Positions 1 to 6,320 of a DNA stretch of 11,495 nucleotides are shown here, piece by piece; the stretch's first letter is position 1; every line of letters begins with the position of its first letter. The position numbers were made by a program, and so were the translations under genes. Source of the DNA: Acidobacteriota bacterium (GTDB lineage Bacteria > Acidobacteriota > Terriglobia > Acidiferrales > UBA7541); NCBI GenBank assembly GCA_003153585.1, contig PLZZ01000126.1:9803-21297 (forward strand). The letters run 5' to 3'. Under the pieces are notes generated by a model that saw only the letters and a program-made list of their open reading frames with translations, searched no databases and was not told where the DNA came from.

Positions 1-590
1 GCCGGACGCAACGGATAAATGTAAGTTCCGCGCGCAATGTATTCTTTCAAAATATCGTTTTGCACCGTGCCGGCCAGGCGTTTCAGGTTCGCGCCCTGCT
101 GCTTGGCCACAGCGACGTAAAGCGCGAGCAGGATCGCGGCGGTGGAATTAATCGTCATGGAAGTGGAGACGCGCTCGAGCGGAATAGCGTCGAAGAGCGT
201 TTGCATGTCTTCGAGCGAATCGATGGCTACGCCCACTTTGCCCACTTCACCCCGCGCTAGCGGATGGTCGGAATCCATTCCAATCTGCGTAGGTAAATCG
301 AACGCGACGGACAATCCCTTTTGACCTCGCGAAAGAAGGTACCGATAGCGGTGGTTCGATTCGAGGGCACTTCCAAAGCCGGCATATTGCCGCGTGGTCC
401 ACAACCGACCGCGGTACATCGTGGGATAAACGCCGCGCGTGAATGGAAATTCGCCCGGGTAGCCGAGATCGCGTTCGGGATTCCAATCCTCCAGACTGTC
501 TTGTGTGACAACGGCTTCCATGGGAAGGCCGGAAGGCGAGGCGAGCTTTCGCTCCGTTAGAGCAGCGCGTTTCTTGGTGTCTTCAGGCAT
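1..590 (-). CDS. Methylmalonyl-CoA mutase large (catalytic) subunit, N-terminal part, cut by left edge
   Basis: Cobalamin-dependent isomerase interconverting methylmalonyl-CoA and succinyl-CoA in cytosolic propionyl-CoA metabolism. The 196 visible residues cover the start of the TIM barrel that binds the CoA ester. They include [18 protein letters not shown] (44-61), RQYAGF (67-72), [14 protein letters not shown] (89-102) and [17 protein letters not shown] (174-190). By my alignment to the Propionibacterium enzyme (numbers recalled), Tyr75, Arg82, Thr85, Arg87, Tyr89, Gln197 and Arg207 correspond to Y55, R62, T65, R67, Y69, Q177 and R187. Tyr89 and Arg207 are the pair that separates methylmalonyl-CoA mutase from isobutyryl-CoA mutase (Phe/Gln), so the mutase call is favoured. 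The cobalamin-binding domain would lie off the window or on a separate subunit. The ATG at 588-590 has no clear Shine-Dalgarno, but the upstream gene stops only 7 nt before it, so translational coupling is likely. Confidence 0.93.
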   Translation of the reverse strand, partial: MPEDTKKRAALTERKLASPSGLPMEAVVTQDSLEDWNPERDLGYPGEFPFTRGVYPTMYRGRLWTTRQYAGFGSALESNHRYRYLLSRGQKGLSVAFDLPTQIGMDSDHPLARGEVGKVGVAIDSLEDMQTLFDAIPLERVSTSMTINSTAAILLALYVAVAKQQGANLKRLAGTVQNDILKEYIARGTYIYPLRP

Positions 591-597
591 TGGAAAT

Positions 598-855
598 TCA
601 GCGAACTCGCCGGGCTCGTCGGAACGAGGTGACGGCGAAGAACGCCATCAAGACCGCGTAAACCAGCGCAAAACCGAGAAGCCAAGCTGCCACTTTGCTA
701 TGCCACTGCCGCCAAGCGGCCACCGCTCCATACAAAGCAAATGTAGCGAATAGCGCTCCCATGGCTTCGTGAAAGAATTGCCGCGCGGCGCGCCACAGGA
801 CGCGCAGGGTTATTTTCGAGGAATTCCAAAGCGCCGGAATGACGCCGGTTGCCAT
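598..855 (-). CDS. Small two-helix membrane protein of unknown function
   Basis: An 85-residue protein I do not recognise. It has a short amphipathic N-terminus (residues 1-28, with K/R and W), then two hydrophobic stretches at about 29-48 ([19 protein letters not shown]) and 55-75 ([20 protein letters not shown]), and ends in a basic tail, SFRRARRVR. This predicts a small inner-membrane hairpin protein with its charged tail in the cytosol. The TGA stop (598-600) lies 7 nt before the methylmalonyl-CoA mutase ATG, so the two are almost certainly cotranscribed and perhaps translationally coupled. Adjacency alone does not show a role in propionate metabolism. A TATACT -10-like box at 867-872 would put the transcript start only a few bases before the ATG (853-855), making the message nearly leaderless. 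Confidence 0.6.
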   Translation of the reverse strand: MATGVIPALWNSSKITLRVLWRAARQFFHEAMGALFATFALYGAVAAWRQWHSKVAAWLLGFALVYAVLMAFFAVTSFRRARRVR

Positions 856-866
856 CGCACAATTCT

Positions 867-872
867 AGTATA
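867..872 (-). promoter_or_regulatory. Possible -10 box for the membrane protein/mutase operon
   Basis: TATACT on the minus strand matches the sigma70 -10 consensus at 5 of 6 positions. No acceptable -35 is seen 16-18 nt upstream, where the sequence is a GC-rich hairpin (879-895, GGCGGC-5 nt-GCCGCC). The start would fall about 5 nt before the ATG. This is only a weak candidate. Confidence 0.25.
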
Positions 873-997
873 GATTGCGGCGGCGTGCTGCCGCCCAGCT
901 GCGATTTTGGCTAGAGGATACGCGTACCGGCGTTTCCCGGGTCTGGCCTGCGCTAGCGTACAGGTAACATCCGCGATTCCAAGATCAAACGTGGGTC

Positions 998-1026
998 TTG
1001 TTTCAGGATTGCGGCGGCCCTAGAAT
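998..1026 (+). promoter_or_regulatory. Candidate promoter for the 1061-2624 gene group
   Basis: TTGTTT (998-1003), a 17-nt spacer, then TAGAAT (1021-1026, 5 of 6 consensus positions). The predicted start near 1033 leaves a leader of about 28 nt carrying AGGAGG. If correct, it excludes translation from the in-frame TTG at 998, which lies in the -35 box. The rest of 856-1060 holds no gene that I can see. Confidence 0.4.
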
Positions 1027-1049
1027 TGGTGTAGTTAAGGGCTCTTTAC

Positions 1050-1055
1050 AGGAGG
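1050..1055 (+). promoter_or_regulatory. Strong Shine-Dalgarno that decides a TTG start
   Basis: A perfect AGGAGG ends 5 nt before the TTG at 1061. The in-frame ATG at 1079 is 23 nt away, too far to be served by it. This is the main reason for choosing TTG 1061 as the start of the 113-aa protein. Confidence 0.7.
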
Positions 1056-1060
1056 CGCCC

Positions 1061-1402
1061 TTGCAACTCGATGACCGCATGAAGCAGTTGCTGCGAGACC
1101 TCGGGCACGCTATCAACGATAGCGTCTCGGATTCCGAGCGCATCGCCGAAGCTATTTCCAGCGTGCGTTCGGCAGGCTTCGATATTGTGCTGAAGCTGGA
1201 CGCTACGATCGGGCTGGCACGCCGCTCCGAGCAGGACGCCAAAATGACTCCACTTGACCGCCGCTTCCTGGAATCGCTGCATATCCGCGTGGATGATGAA
1301 ACGCTGGAAGAAGAAACCGTGGCACCGCGCATGGTGGAAATCACCGCGCAAGATATTAAATTCTTGAAGTCTCTGAAGATCTCATTTGATGAAGAACTCT
1401 AA
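1061..1402 (+). CDS. Hypothetical cytosolic acidic protein with a duplicated FLxSLxI motif
   Basis: A 113-residue protein I do not recognise, started at TTG 1061 because of the AGGAGG at 1050-1055. There is no signal peptide or membrane segment. The N-terminal half (residues 3-60) is charged and predicted helical, with a DSERIAEAISSVRSAGFDIVL stretch at about 24-44. The C-terminal half carries two related segments 32 residues apart: DRRFLESLHIRVDDE at 66-80 and DIKFLKSLKISFDEEL at 98-113, the second ending exactly at the C-terminus. They share a D-x-x-F-L-x-S-L-x-I core followed by acidic residues, which suggests a duplicated short docking motif rather than an enzyme active site. The last 14 nt overlap the start of the next gene, which encodes an exported protein, so the pair is probably translated together. 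The function is unknown. Confidence 0.75.
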   Translation: MQLDDRMKQLLRDLGHAINDSVSDSERIAEAISSVRSAGFDIVLKLDATIGLARRSEQDAKMTPLDRRFLESLHIRVDDETLEEETVAPRMVEITAQDIKFLKSLKISFDEEL

Positions 1403-1754
1403 GATTTTCGCCGCGATTGTTCTGGTTGCAATCGCCGGCTTTTCACTGGCCGGTGCGCGCGCCGCTCGCGCGCAGATGAGCAGCAGCCCGCCCATCGTGG
1501 TGAAGCAAAAGGCGCGGAGACCCGTATGGCTAAAAGCAGAAGTGATCCATGCGGACAGCCACACGCTCATGGTGCGCGAAGAAGCGAATTCGCTGAACGT
1601 TCACACCTTCACGTATGCGGACAAAGCGCAGAAAAAAATGGGCAAAGTTCTGGACGCAGGCGGCTACCAAAGCGGCGATCGAATACAAGTTCTGTGGATG
1701 GCCGGGGGATCTGAAGCGCTCGACATTAAAGGCAAACCTTCAAAAGCTATTTGA
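1389..1754 (+). CDS. Small exported protein with a predicted beta-rich domain
   Basis: A 121-residue protein started at ATG 1389 (a TTG sits in frame at 1386). It has a clear Sec-type signal peptide: K2/K5, a hydrophobic core at 6-23 (IFAAIVLVAIAGFSLAGA) and a probable cleavage after ARA at residue 28, before Gln29. The mature part is about 93 residues. After a Ser/Pro-rich and basic linker it alternates hydrophobic and polar residues (about 47-117), including LKAEVIHADSHTLMVRE and QSGDRIQVLWM. That resembles the small OB-like beta barrels of periplasmic DUF5666-type proteins, but this is only a pattern-level likeness. It has no Cys and no catalytic signature. It overlaps the upstream gene by 14 nt and lies 66 nt before the Memo gene, which may be in the same operon. 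Unknown function, probably periplasmic. Confidence 0.7.
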   Translation: MKNSKIFAAIVLVAIAGFSLAGARAARAQMSSSPPIVVKQKARRPVWLKAEVIHADSHTLMVREEANSLNVHTFTYADKAQKKMGKVLDAGGYQSGDRIQVLWMAGGSEALDIKGKPSKAI

Positions 1755-1820
1755 TCGTTTTTACGGACCCGCTTCTGAATTGGCATGGTTGCTCACTAAC
1801 TCGCAGTCTCGATTAATTTG

Positions 1821-2624
1821 ATGATTCGCCCCCCTGCTGTTTCCGGCCGCTTTTATCCCTCCGACGAAAAGAAGCTGGCGCTTGAAATCGAGAAATATAC
1901 TTCGAGTGCGAATAAAAAGTCTTTCGCCCGAGGATGCGTCGTGCCGCATGCCGGATATCTGTATTCGGGGCACGTAGCGGGAGCCGTTTATTCCGCGATC
2001 GAAATTCCCGCGCGATGCATTCTGCTGGGGCCTCGACATTTCCCCGGCGGAGAAGCAATGGCGATCATTTCGGAGGGAAGCTGGCGGACTCCGTTTGGCG
2101 ATGCACAAATAGACTCGGAACTCGCTGCAGAACTCAAGCGCGCGTGCCCGCTGCTGCGTGAAGACCGAATGGCGCACGAGCGCGAGCATTCGCTTGAAGT
2201 GCAGATTCCATTTCTTCAACAACTGGCCGCAAACCTGCGGTTCGTTCCGGTGGTGCTTGCAACCCAGCGTTACCAGGACCTCGAAACATTAGGCCATGCC
2301 GTGGCGCGGGTGATCGCGGCTCACACCGAACCCGTGCTGCTGATTGCGAGCACGGATATGAATCACTATGAAAGCGACGCGATCACCCGCACGAAAGATC
2401 ACAAGGCAATCGACCGCATGCTGGCGCTGGACCCGCGCGGACTTTACGATTTGGTGAGATCCGAGGGCATCACTATGTGCGGATATGCTGCGACGGCAGC
2501 GATGCTGATTGCCATGCGCGATCTGGGCGCCAAAGATGCGGAACTGATTAGGTACGCGACTTCGGGTGATATTACCGGCGACTGGGACCAAGTCGTCGGG
2601 TACGCGGGCATCATCATTCGCTGA
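1821..2624 (+). CDS. Memo-family protein (AmmeMemoRadiSam system protein B)
   Basis: A 267-residue protein matching the MEMO1/YjjB-like fold related to extradiol dioxygenases. The family motifs are all present in order: RPPAVSGRFYPSD at the N-terminus, VPHAGYLYSG (41-50), LLGPRHFPGG (68-77), EHSLEVQIPFLQ (122-133), IASTDMNHYE (175-184) and ITMCGYAATAAML (217-229). Human MEMO1 binds metal through His49, His81 and Cys244 (recalled); these match H43, H73 and C220 here, so the metal site looks intact. In bacteria and archaea the gene normally sits with an AMMECR1-domain gene and a radical SAM gene, and the joint reaction is not established. Neither partner is in this window. ATG 1821 is chosen because the conserved N-terminus begins there; TTG 1818 is also in frame. 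No good Shine-Dalgarno is visible, which fits coupling to the gene upstream. It converges with the S53 protease gene, 61 nt away. Confidence 0.92.
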   Translation: MIRPPAVSGRFYPSDEKKLALEIEKYTSSANKKSFARGCVVPHAGYLYSGHVAGAVYSAIEIPARCILLGPRHFPGGEAMAIISEGSWRTPFGDAQIDSELAAELKRACPLLREDRMAHEREHSLEVQIPFLQQLAANLRFVPVVLATQRYQDLETLGHAVARVIAAHTEPVLLIASTDMNHYESDAITRTKDHKAIDRMLALDPRGLYDLVRSEGITMCGYAATAAMLIAMRDLGAKDAELIRYATSGDITGDWDQVVGYAGIIIR

Positions 2625-2685
2625 CAATACTCGATGACACAGCCGGCGCACCGGCGGCGCTACGCGTTTTTCTGACGCAAGAGTT

Positions 2686-5430
2686 CTATTGGACGGTTAG
2701 CAAGAAATAAGTGGAATGCGTATTTGTTCCGTCCGTGGCCGTGATTACCACGCTCTGATTGCTTACTGCACCGCCGCCCCCACCGCCACCGCCTCCGCCG
2801 CCCCCTCCTCCTCCGCCACCACCACCGCCGCAGGCTGCAATACCGACCAAGCATCCAAACACGAGGAGACTTGCTGCCACGCTCCAACGGAGCCTGCGTC
2901 TGCCTGCTTGAATCGCAAGCCAAAAGATGGCGAAACACACAAACAGCAGCATCACTCTGCCAGCGCCGGCCCGAGCGGCAGGCGCGTCCTGCTGGCCGAT
3001 TGGAACTAGCATGCCGCTGGCCGTGTTCGTCACCGTTAGCGTGGTCGAGCCGCTGCCGGGACCAACCGACGAAGGACTAAAGCTGCAGGAATCTCCCGCT
3101 GGAAGGCCGGAGCAGGATGCAGCGGAGAAGGTGATTGTTCCGGCGTATCCGTTTGATCCGGTTACGGTGAGCGTTGTGGTTGAGTTGCCTCCGGATGGCA
3201 CCGTCACAGTCGTGGGGGTCGGTGGTGTGCCGGGCAAGGAGAGGCTGAAGTCCGGTCCGAAGACGGCGGATTGAAAGCCGGTGACGAAATTGGCGACGTT
3301 CAATGAGCCAAGACCGGAAGCAAGGTTAAAACCTGTCGAAGTACTGCAGCAGGGCAAAACGCCGACGGGATTGCTGCCCGAGGCAGTGCAGTTCGGCGTA
3401 CCCGGGGTGCAAGGCATGGCATTGGTTCCGCCGCCAGCCGCTAAGTTATGGAAAATGCACGAAGCAGTCTGCGTTCCATTTGAATCGCATGTATTGGCAG
3501 GTTGCTTCGCAAGCGCGTAATGAACCGGATTGGGATTACCTTGCGCCGCGCCGCCGGCTTGTTGGACGACTAAAGCCATGATGCCAGCCATTGCAGGCGT
3601 GCCCACGGAAGTACCGCCAAACCCTTGGAAATCGAGGAAGGGTGCAGTCAGATTACAGCTAGAAGTACTGCTGCCCGCTCCCGAATTCGCATCCATCTGG
3701 CACACGATGTAAAAAGTCCCGTTGAAGAAGCCGTTGCCCGCAAAAAGCGAGACATCCGGTATATCCCGCTTGCCGTCGTTGGGCACACCGGGACCCGCCT
3801 GCCAGGACGGCTTGGCGTAGCCGCCGAAGCAACCCGCCGGCTCCACAGGATTACCCGACGTGCAATCGCTCGCGCCTCCGCCGCCGCCGATAACACCGGC
3901 AGCTTCGGATTGGACCTGACTATTGTTGCAGTTGGTCACCGGGTCTGTGCTACCGCCGATGTCCGCCCACAGGTTGCTGGTGCAGGCGTCATTCCAAATC
4001 ACTTCCGGGATGTAAGACAACGCGGATGCCTGCGTGGTTGAATTGTTGGTCGCGCTCCAAAATTGACTCTGGGTTCCGACATCATTGAAATCCGTACCGC
4101 CGACAGCCACGTTGAAAGGCGTCGAAGCAAATCCGGTAACCTGCAAGCCGGAGACCGCGACGGTAGCGGCAGCCGTGGAGGTGCCAGTATCGCAGGCCGC
4201 TGAACCTTCGTCTCCCGCAGCGATGAATACGGAAATACCTTCCGCGGCTCCTTGCTGCCACATTTGGTAATAGAACAAATTGCCTGCGGAGCCGAGATCG
4301 AATTCGCACGCGCCGTAGCTTTCGGTTAGGATGGGGGCCAAATTTTGGTCCACGATGTAGGTAGAGGAAAGATCCACGCCATTGCTGGTATTGGTGGATG
4401 CCGACTTTACGAAATTGATCGTGGCGCCTTTGGCGACTGCGCCCGACCACTGAGTGTCAATGTCTGCTTCGGCCTCGTCGTCATCTCCCCCCGGGCCAAT
4501 CGTCCCTGGGTCGCCGGCGTTCGGATTTTGAGTGATCGTCAGATGCGAAGCTGGGAGGCCAAATATGCTCCTAAAATCAGCATTGTCCTGTGGATTGATG
4601 TCCGTCTGTCCTACCACTGCGATGGTCACTCCCGTACCGTCGTTGTTCGCTGTCCATCGTGGCAGCACGTTATAGATCGTGGCGAAATCGGTCGGGCCCA
4701 CTCCGAAGCAATTGTTTGAAGGGACGGTGCAGCCCCCCGCGAACGTGAAATTCGAATTCACCGCGGTGACTTTTCCAGTCTCTTTCGATCTGATGAACTC
4801 GCCGGCATGTACATTGGCAGGCTTCCAGCGGAAATTATGCAGAGTGTTTACGCCCTCGACGACCGGTGTAAGAGCTGTGGGGATTTGGGGATCGGTGGAG
4901 TTCGCCCAGTGCTGTTCGCCATTAACAACGTAGCTGTGAATCGCGGTATGAAAAGCCTGCTGCACTTGGCCCGCGTTGCCGGAAAAGTTGATCACCGTGC
5001 GGCCGTTAGTAACCTGGATAATTTGGAACCCGTGCGATCCCAGCCATGACGTGATGGTTTGAATGTCCTGGTCAGATGCGCCGAACTGCTGGCCAAATTG
5101 CTGCGGGGTGAGCCACTTGTGGAAATTGGCAGAAGATTTATCGAGTTGCTCGGCCATCAACCGATCGAGCGCGGCTTCCTGCGCCGGACTGCGTTTCAGC
5201 ACCAGCAGCATGTTCTCCATCGGGAGATTGGCCGGCGCCGGTCCGCGGTCAAATTCAGGGCGGGCCAGCGGATACGTGTTGCCCTTCAGCAGGGTTAGTT
5301 TGCCCTCGTCCACCGCCTGCGTAATGCGCGGCTGAACGTCACTGCTTTGCGCCGAAGCTTGGAAGGCGGGGATCGAAAGTAAAGTAAAAAGTACGGCGCA
5401 CTGGATTGCAACTAGGTTTTTTGGTTTCAT
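2686..5430 (-). CDS. Secreted S53 (pro-kumamolisin/sedolisin) peptidase with Ig-like domain and hydrophobic poly-Gly C-terminus
   Basis: A 914-residue exported serine-carboxyl protease, expected to cleave proteins at acidic pH. In order: signal peptide (1-28, cleavage after ASA-Q); activation prodomain (about 35-205, with FHKWLTPQQFGQQFG at 103-117); catalytic domain (about 240-720); bacterial Ig-like domain (726-803); C-terminal module. The catalytic Glu/Asp pair is E321 and D325 (EADID), the oxyanion Asp is D407 (AAGDEGS) and the nucleophile is S608 in GGTSVGTP. The usual calcium-site aspartates appear as Asn: FHNL at 660-663 where FHDI is usual, and GFNLASGLG at 700-708 where GxDxxTGLG is usual. 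The tail has hydrophobic stretches at 826-842 and 850-866 separated by RRRLRW, a Cys (867), 20 consecutive Gly (868-887), then a beta-like end, TATDGTNTHSTYFLLTVQ. Its promoter is at 5476-5505. The leader shows no strong Shine-Dalgarno. Confidence 0.95.
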   Translation of the reverse strand: MKPKNLVAIQCAVLFTLLSIPAFQASAQSSDVQPRITQAVDEGKLTLLKGNTYPLARPEFDRGPAPANLPMENMLLVLKRSPAQEAALDRLMAEQLDKSSANFHKWLTPQQFGQQFGASDQDIQTITSWLGSHGFQIIQVTNGRTVINFSGNAGQVQQAFHTAIHSYVVNGEQHWANSTDPQIPTALTPVVEGVNTLHNFRWKPANVHAGEFIRSKETGKVTAVNSNFTFAGGCTVPSNNCFGVGPTDFATIYNVLPRWTANNDGTGVTIAVVGQTDINPQDNADFRSIFGLPASHLTITQNPNAGDPGTIGPGGDDDEAEADIDTQWSGAVAKGATINFVKSASTNTSNGVDLSSTYIVDQNLAPILTESYGACEFDLGSAGNLFYYQMWQQGAAEGISVFIAAGDEGSAACDTGTSTAAATVAVSGLQVTGFASTPFNVAVGGTDFNDVGTQSQFWSATNNSTTQASALSYIPEVIWNDACTSNLWADIGGSTDPVTNCNNSQVQSEAAGVIGGGGGASDCTSGNPVEPAGCFGGYAKPSWQAGPGVPNDGKRDIPDVSLFAGNGFFNGTFYIVCQMDANSGAGSSTSSCNLTAPFLDFQGFGGTSVGTPAMAGIMALVVQQAGGAAQGNPNPVHYALAKQPANTCDSNGTQTASCIFHNLAAGGGTNAMPCTPGTPNCTASGSNPVGVLPCCSTSTGFNLASGLGSLNVANFVTGFQSAVFGPDFSLSLPGTPPTPTTVTVPSGGNSTTTLTVTGSNGYAGTITFSAASCSGLPAGDSCSFSPSSVGPGSGSTTLTVTNTASGMLVPIGQQDAPAARAGAGRVMLLFVCFAIFWLAIQAGRRRLRWSVAASLLVFGCLVGIAACGGGGGGGGGGGGGGGGGGGGAVSNQSVVITATDGTNTHSTYFLLTVQ
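2770..2829 (-). repeat. Poly-glycine codon tract (20 GGN codons)
   Basis: Twenty consecutive glycine codons inside the S53 peptidase gene, reading GGC, GGT, GGA and GGG in mixed order. This is a trinucleotide low-complexity tract rather than a perfect microsatellite. It directly follows Cys867 and precedes the last 27 residues. Imperfect codon mixing suggests selection for Gly at the protein level, while still leaving a site prone to slippage in whole codons. Confidence 0.9.
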
Positions 5431-5475
5431 TGGCGTGATAACTCAGATGCGGACGGTCTCCATACGGATGGATGA

Positions 5476-5505
5476 AGTATAGCGGTAAATCGCAAGAAAT
5501 GTCAT
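5476..5505 (-). promoter_or_regulatory. Sigma70-like promoter of the S53 peptidase gene
   Basis: On the minus strand: ATGACA (5500-5505, 5 of 6 to TTGACA), an 18-nt spacer, then TATACT (5476-5481, 5 of 6 to TATAAT). The predicted start near 5469 gives a leader of about 40 nt before ATG 5430. The rest of the 5431-5622 gap shows only an A/T-rich stretch near 5570-5582 (T6 on the minus strand) with no clear stem, so termination of the upstream operon there is not supported. Confidence 0.55.
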
Positions 5506-5622
5506 CCTGGTCAGCGGACCAATTCTAAATTCGTCCACAATAACGCCGAAAATGAGAGAGTTCTAATCCTAAGTTAAAAAAGGAGTTAGCGATACCTGCG
5601 AATGCAAATCCTGAAAGGCCAG

Positions 5623-6282
5623 CTAGAGCGAGGCGCGTATCCGGCTGGCAAGCGCTCGGGCGCGCTGGCGTGCGATATCGATAAATTTCTGGTCGCCCGC
5701 AAGCTGATCGAGCGCGGGAAGCAGCCGCCCAGGTTCCGGAAACAGCTTGTTGTTGTAATCCTGCTCGATTTGCTGCAGAACATCATTTACCCCAAGCCGG
5801 TCGTATCGCATGGTGCGTTCCAGGTCAGAAAGATCTGTTGTCTGACGGGCAAGCCCTTCGAAGATTGCGGTCAATTGACTGGCGGAATCGTCGAGCGAGT
5901 AGTTGAACTTGACTTCGTGTGTCTCGCTGCCTTTATCGTAGCGGAAAGTTTTTTCGCCCAGGTTGGCGATGCGCCTGTGAATGTCCAAATCCACACCTTG
6001 AAAATTATGCAATTTCGCCGCCAGGGCAAAGATTTTGCCGGCGAGCGCAGCGTCGATTTCGAAGGGCTGAGGATTGGCAGCTTCGTCCAGTTGGCGGATA
6101 TCAAAAGTGCCGCGGCCGTTCTCGTACAGCTTAATTTCCACGAATTCGGGATAGCTGGACTTAAAGATTTTTCGGTATGTGATTGCGGGATTGTCGGAAG
6201 ATGCGCCGGCGACGCAAGGAGCCAGGAACACGAGAGCGGCGAGGAAAAATGCTGAAAGGTTTCTGCGAAAACCCGCTGCCAT
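5623..6282 (-). CDS. Secreted protein of unknown function downstream of ruvC
   Basis: A 219-residue protein from ATG 6282. An in-frame GTG at 6294, four codons upstream, is an alternative. The first ~26 residues form a signal peptide: a basic n-region (GFRR), the hydrophobic core LSAFFLAALVFLAPCVAG and a likely cut near AGA-S. Frame-open sequence further upstream overlaps ruvC and is not protein-like. The mature part begins with a beta-rich region, KSSYPEFVEIKLYENGRGTF, reminiscent of small periplasmic domains with a 'polypeptide/dG' beta hairpin. It continues as mixed alpha/beta and ends in a helical, basic region (about 150-219, FIDIARQRARALASRI). Only one Cys is seen, in the signal peptide, and no catalytic motif is recognised. 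It starts 38 nt after the ruvC stop, so it is probably the last gene of a yebC-ruvC operon. Its role is unknown and may be unrelated to recombination. Confidence 0.75.
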   Translation of the reverse strand: MAAGFRRNLSAFFLAALVFLAPCVAGASSDNPAITYRKIFKSSYPEFVEIKLYENGRGTFDIRQLDEAANPQPFEIDAALAGKIFALAAKLHNFQGVDLDIHRRIANLGEKTFRYDKGSETHEVKFNYSLDDSASQLTAIFEGLARQTTDLSDLERTMRYDRLGVNDVLQQIEQDYNNKLFPEPGRLLPALDQLAGDQKFIDIARQRARALASRIRASL

Positions 6283-6320
6283 GTGACGGTTCACAAATCG
6301 GATCCTCGTTGATGAGGCTA

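Noticed and set aside
879..895. GGCGGC-GTGCT-GCCGCC hairpin in the 856-1060 divergent region
   Set aside because: A 6-bp GC stem without a T-run or nearby start codon. It is expected by chance in GC-rich DNA and no role can be supported.
2625..2685. Bidirectional terminator between Memo and the S53 gene
   Set aside because: A 5-bp stem (GCCGG-CGCA-CCGGC) lies about 10 nt before a T5 run, which is too short and too distant for a confident intrinsic terminator.
3281..5335. Many short plus-strand open frames across the S53 peptidase gene
   Set aside because: All are shadows of a 914-codon gene whose domains and catalytic residues are clear.
5602..6255. A 217-codon open frame on the plus strand, with AAGGAG some 17 nt upstream of its ATG
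   Set aside because: It lies entirely opposite the secreted protein gene (5623-6282), which has a clear signal peptide. The translation has no recognisable domain, and the AAGGAG is too far from the ATG. Long antisense frames are common in GC-rich DNA.
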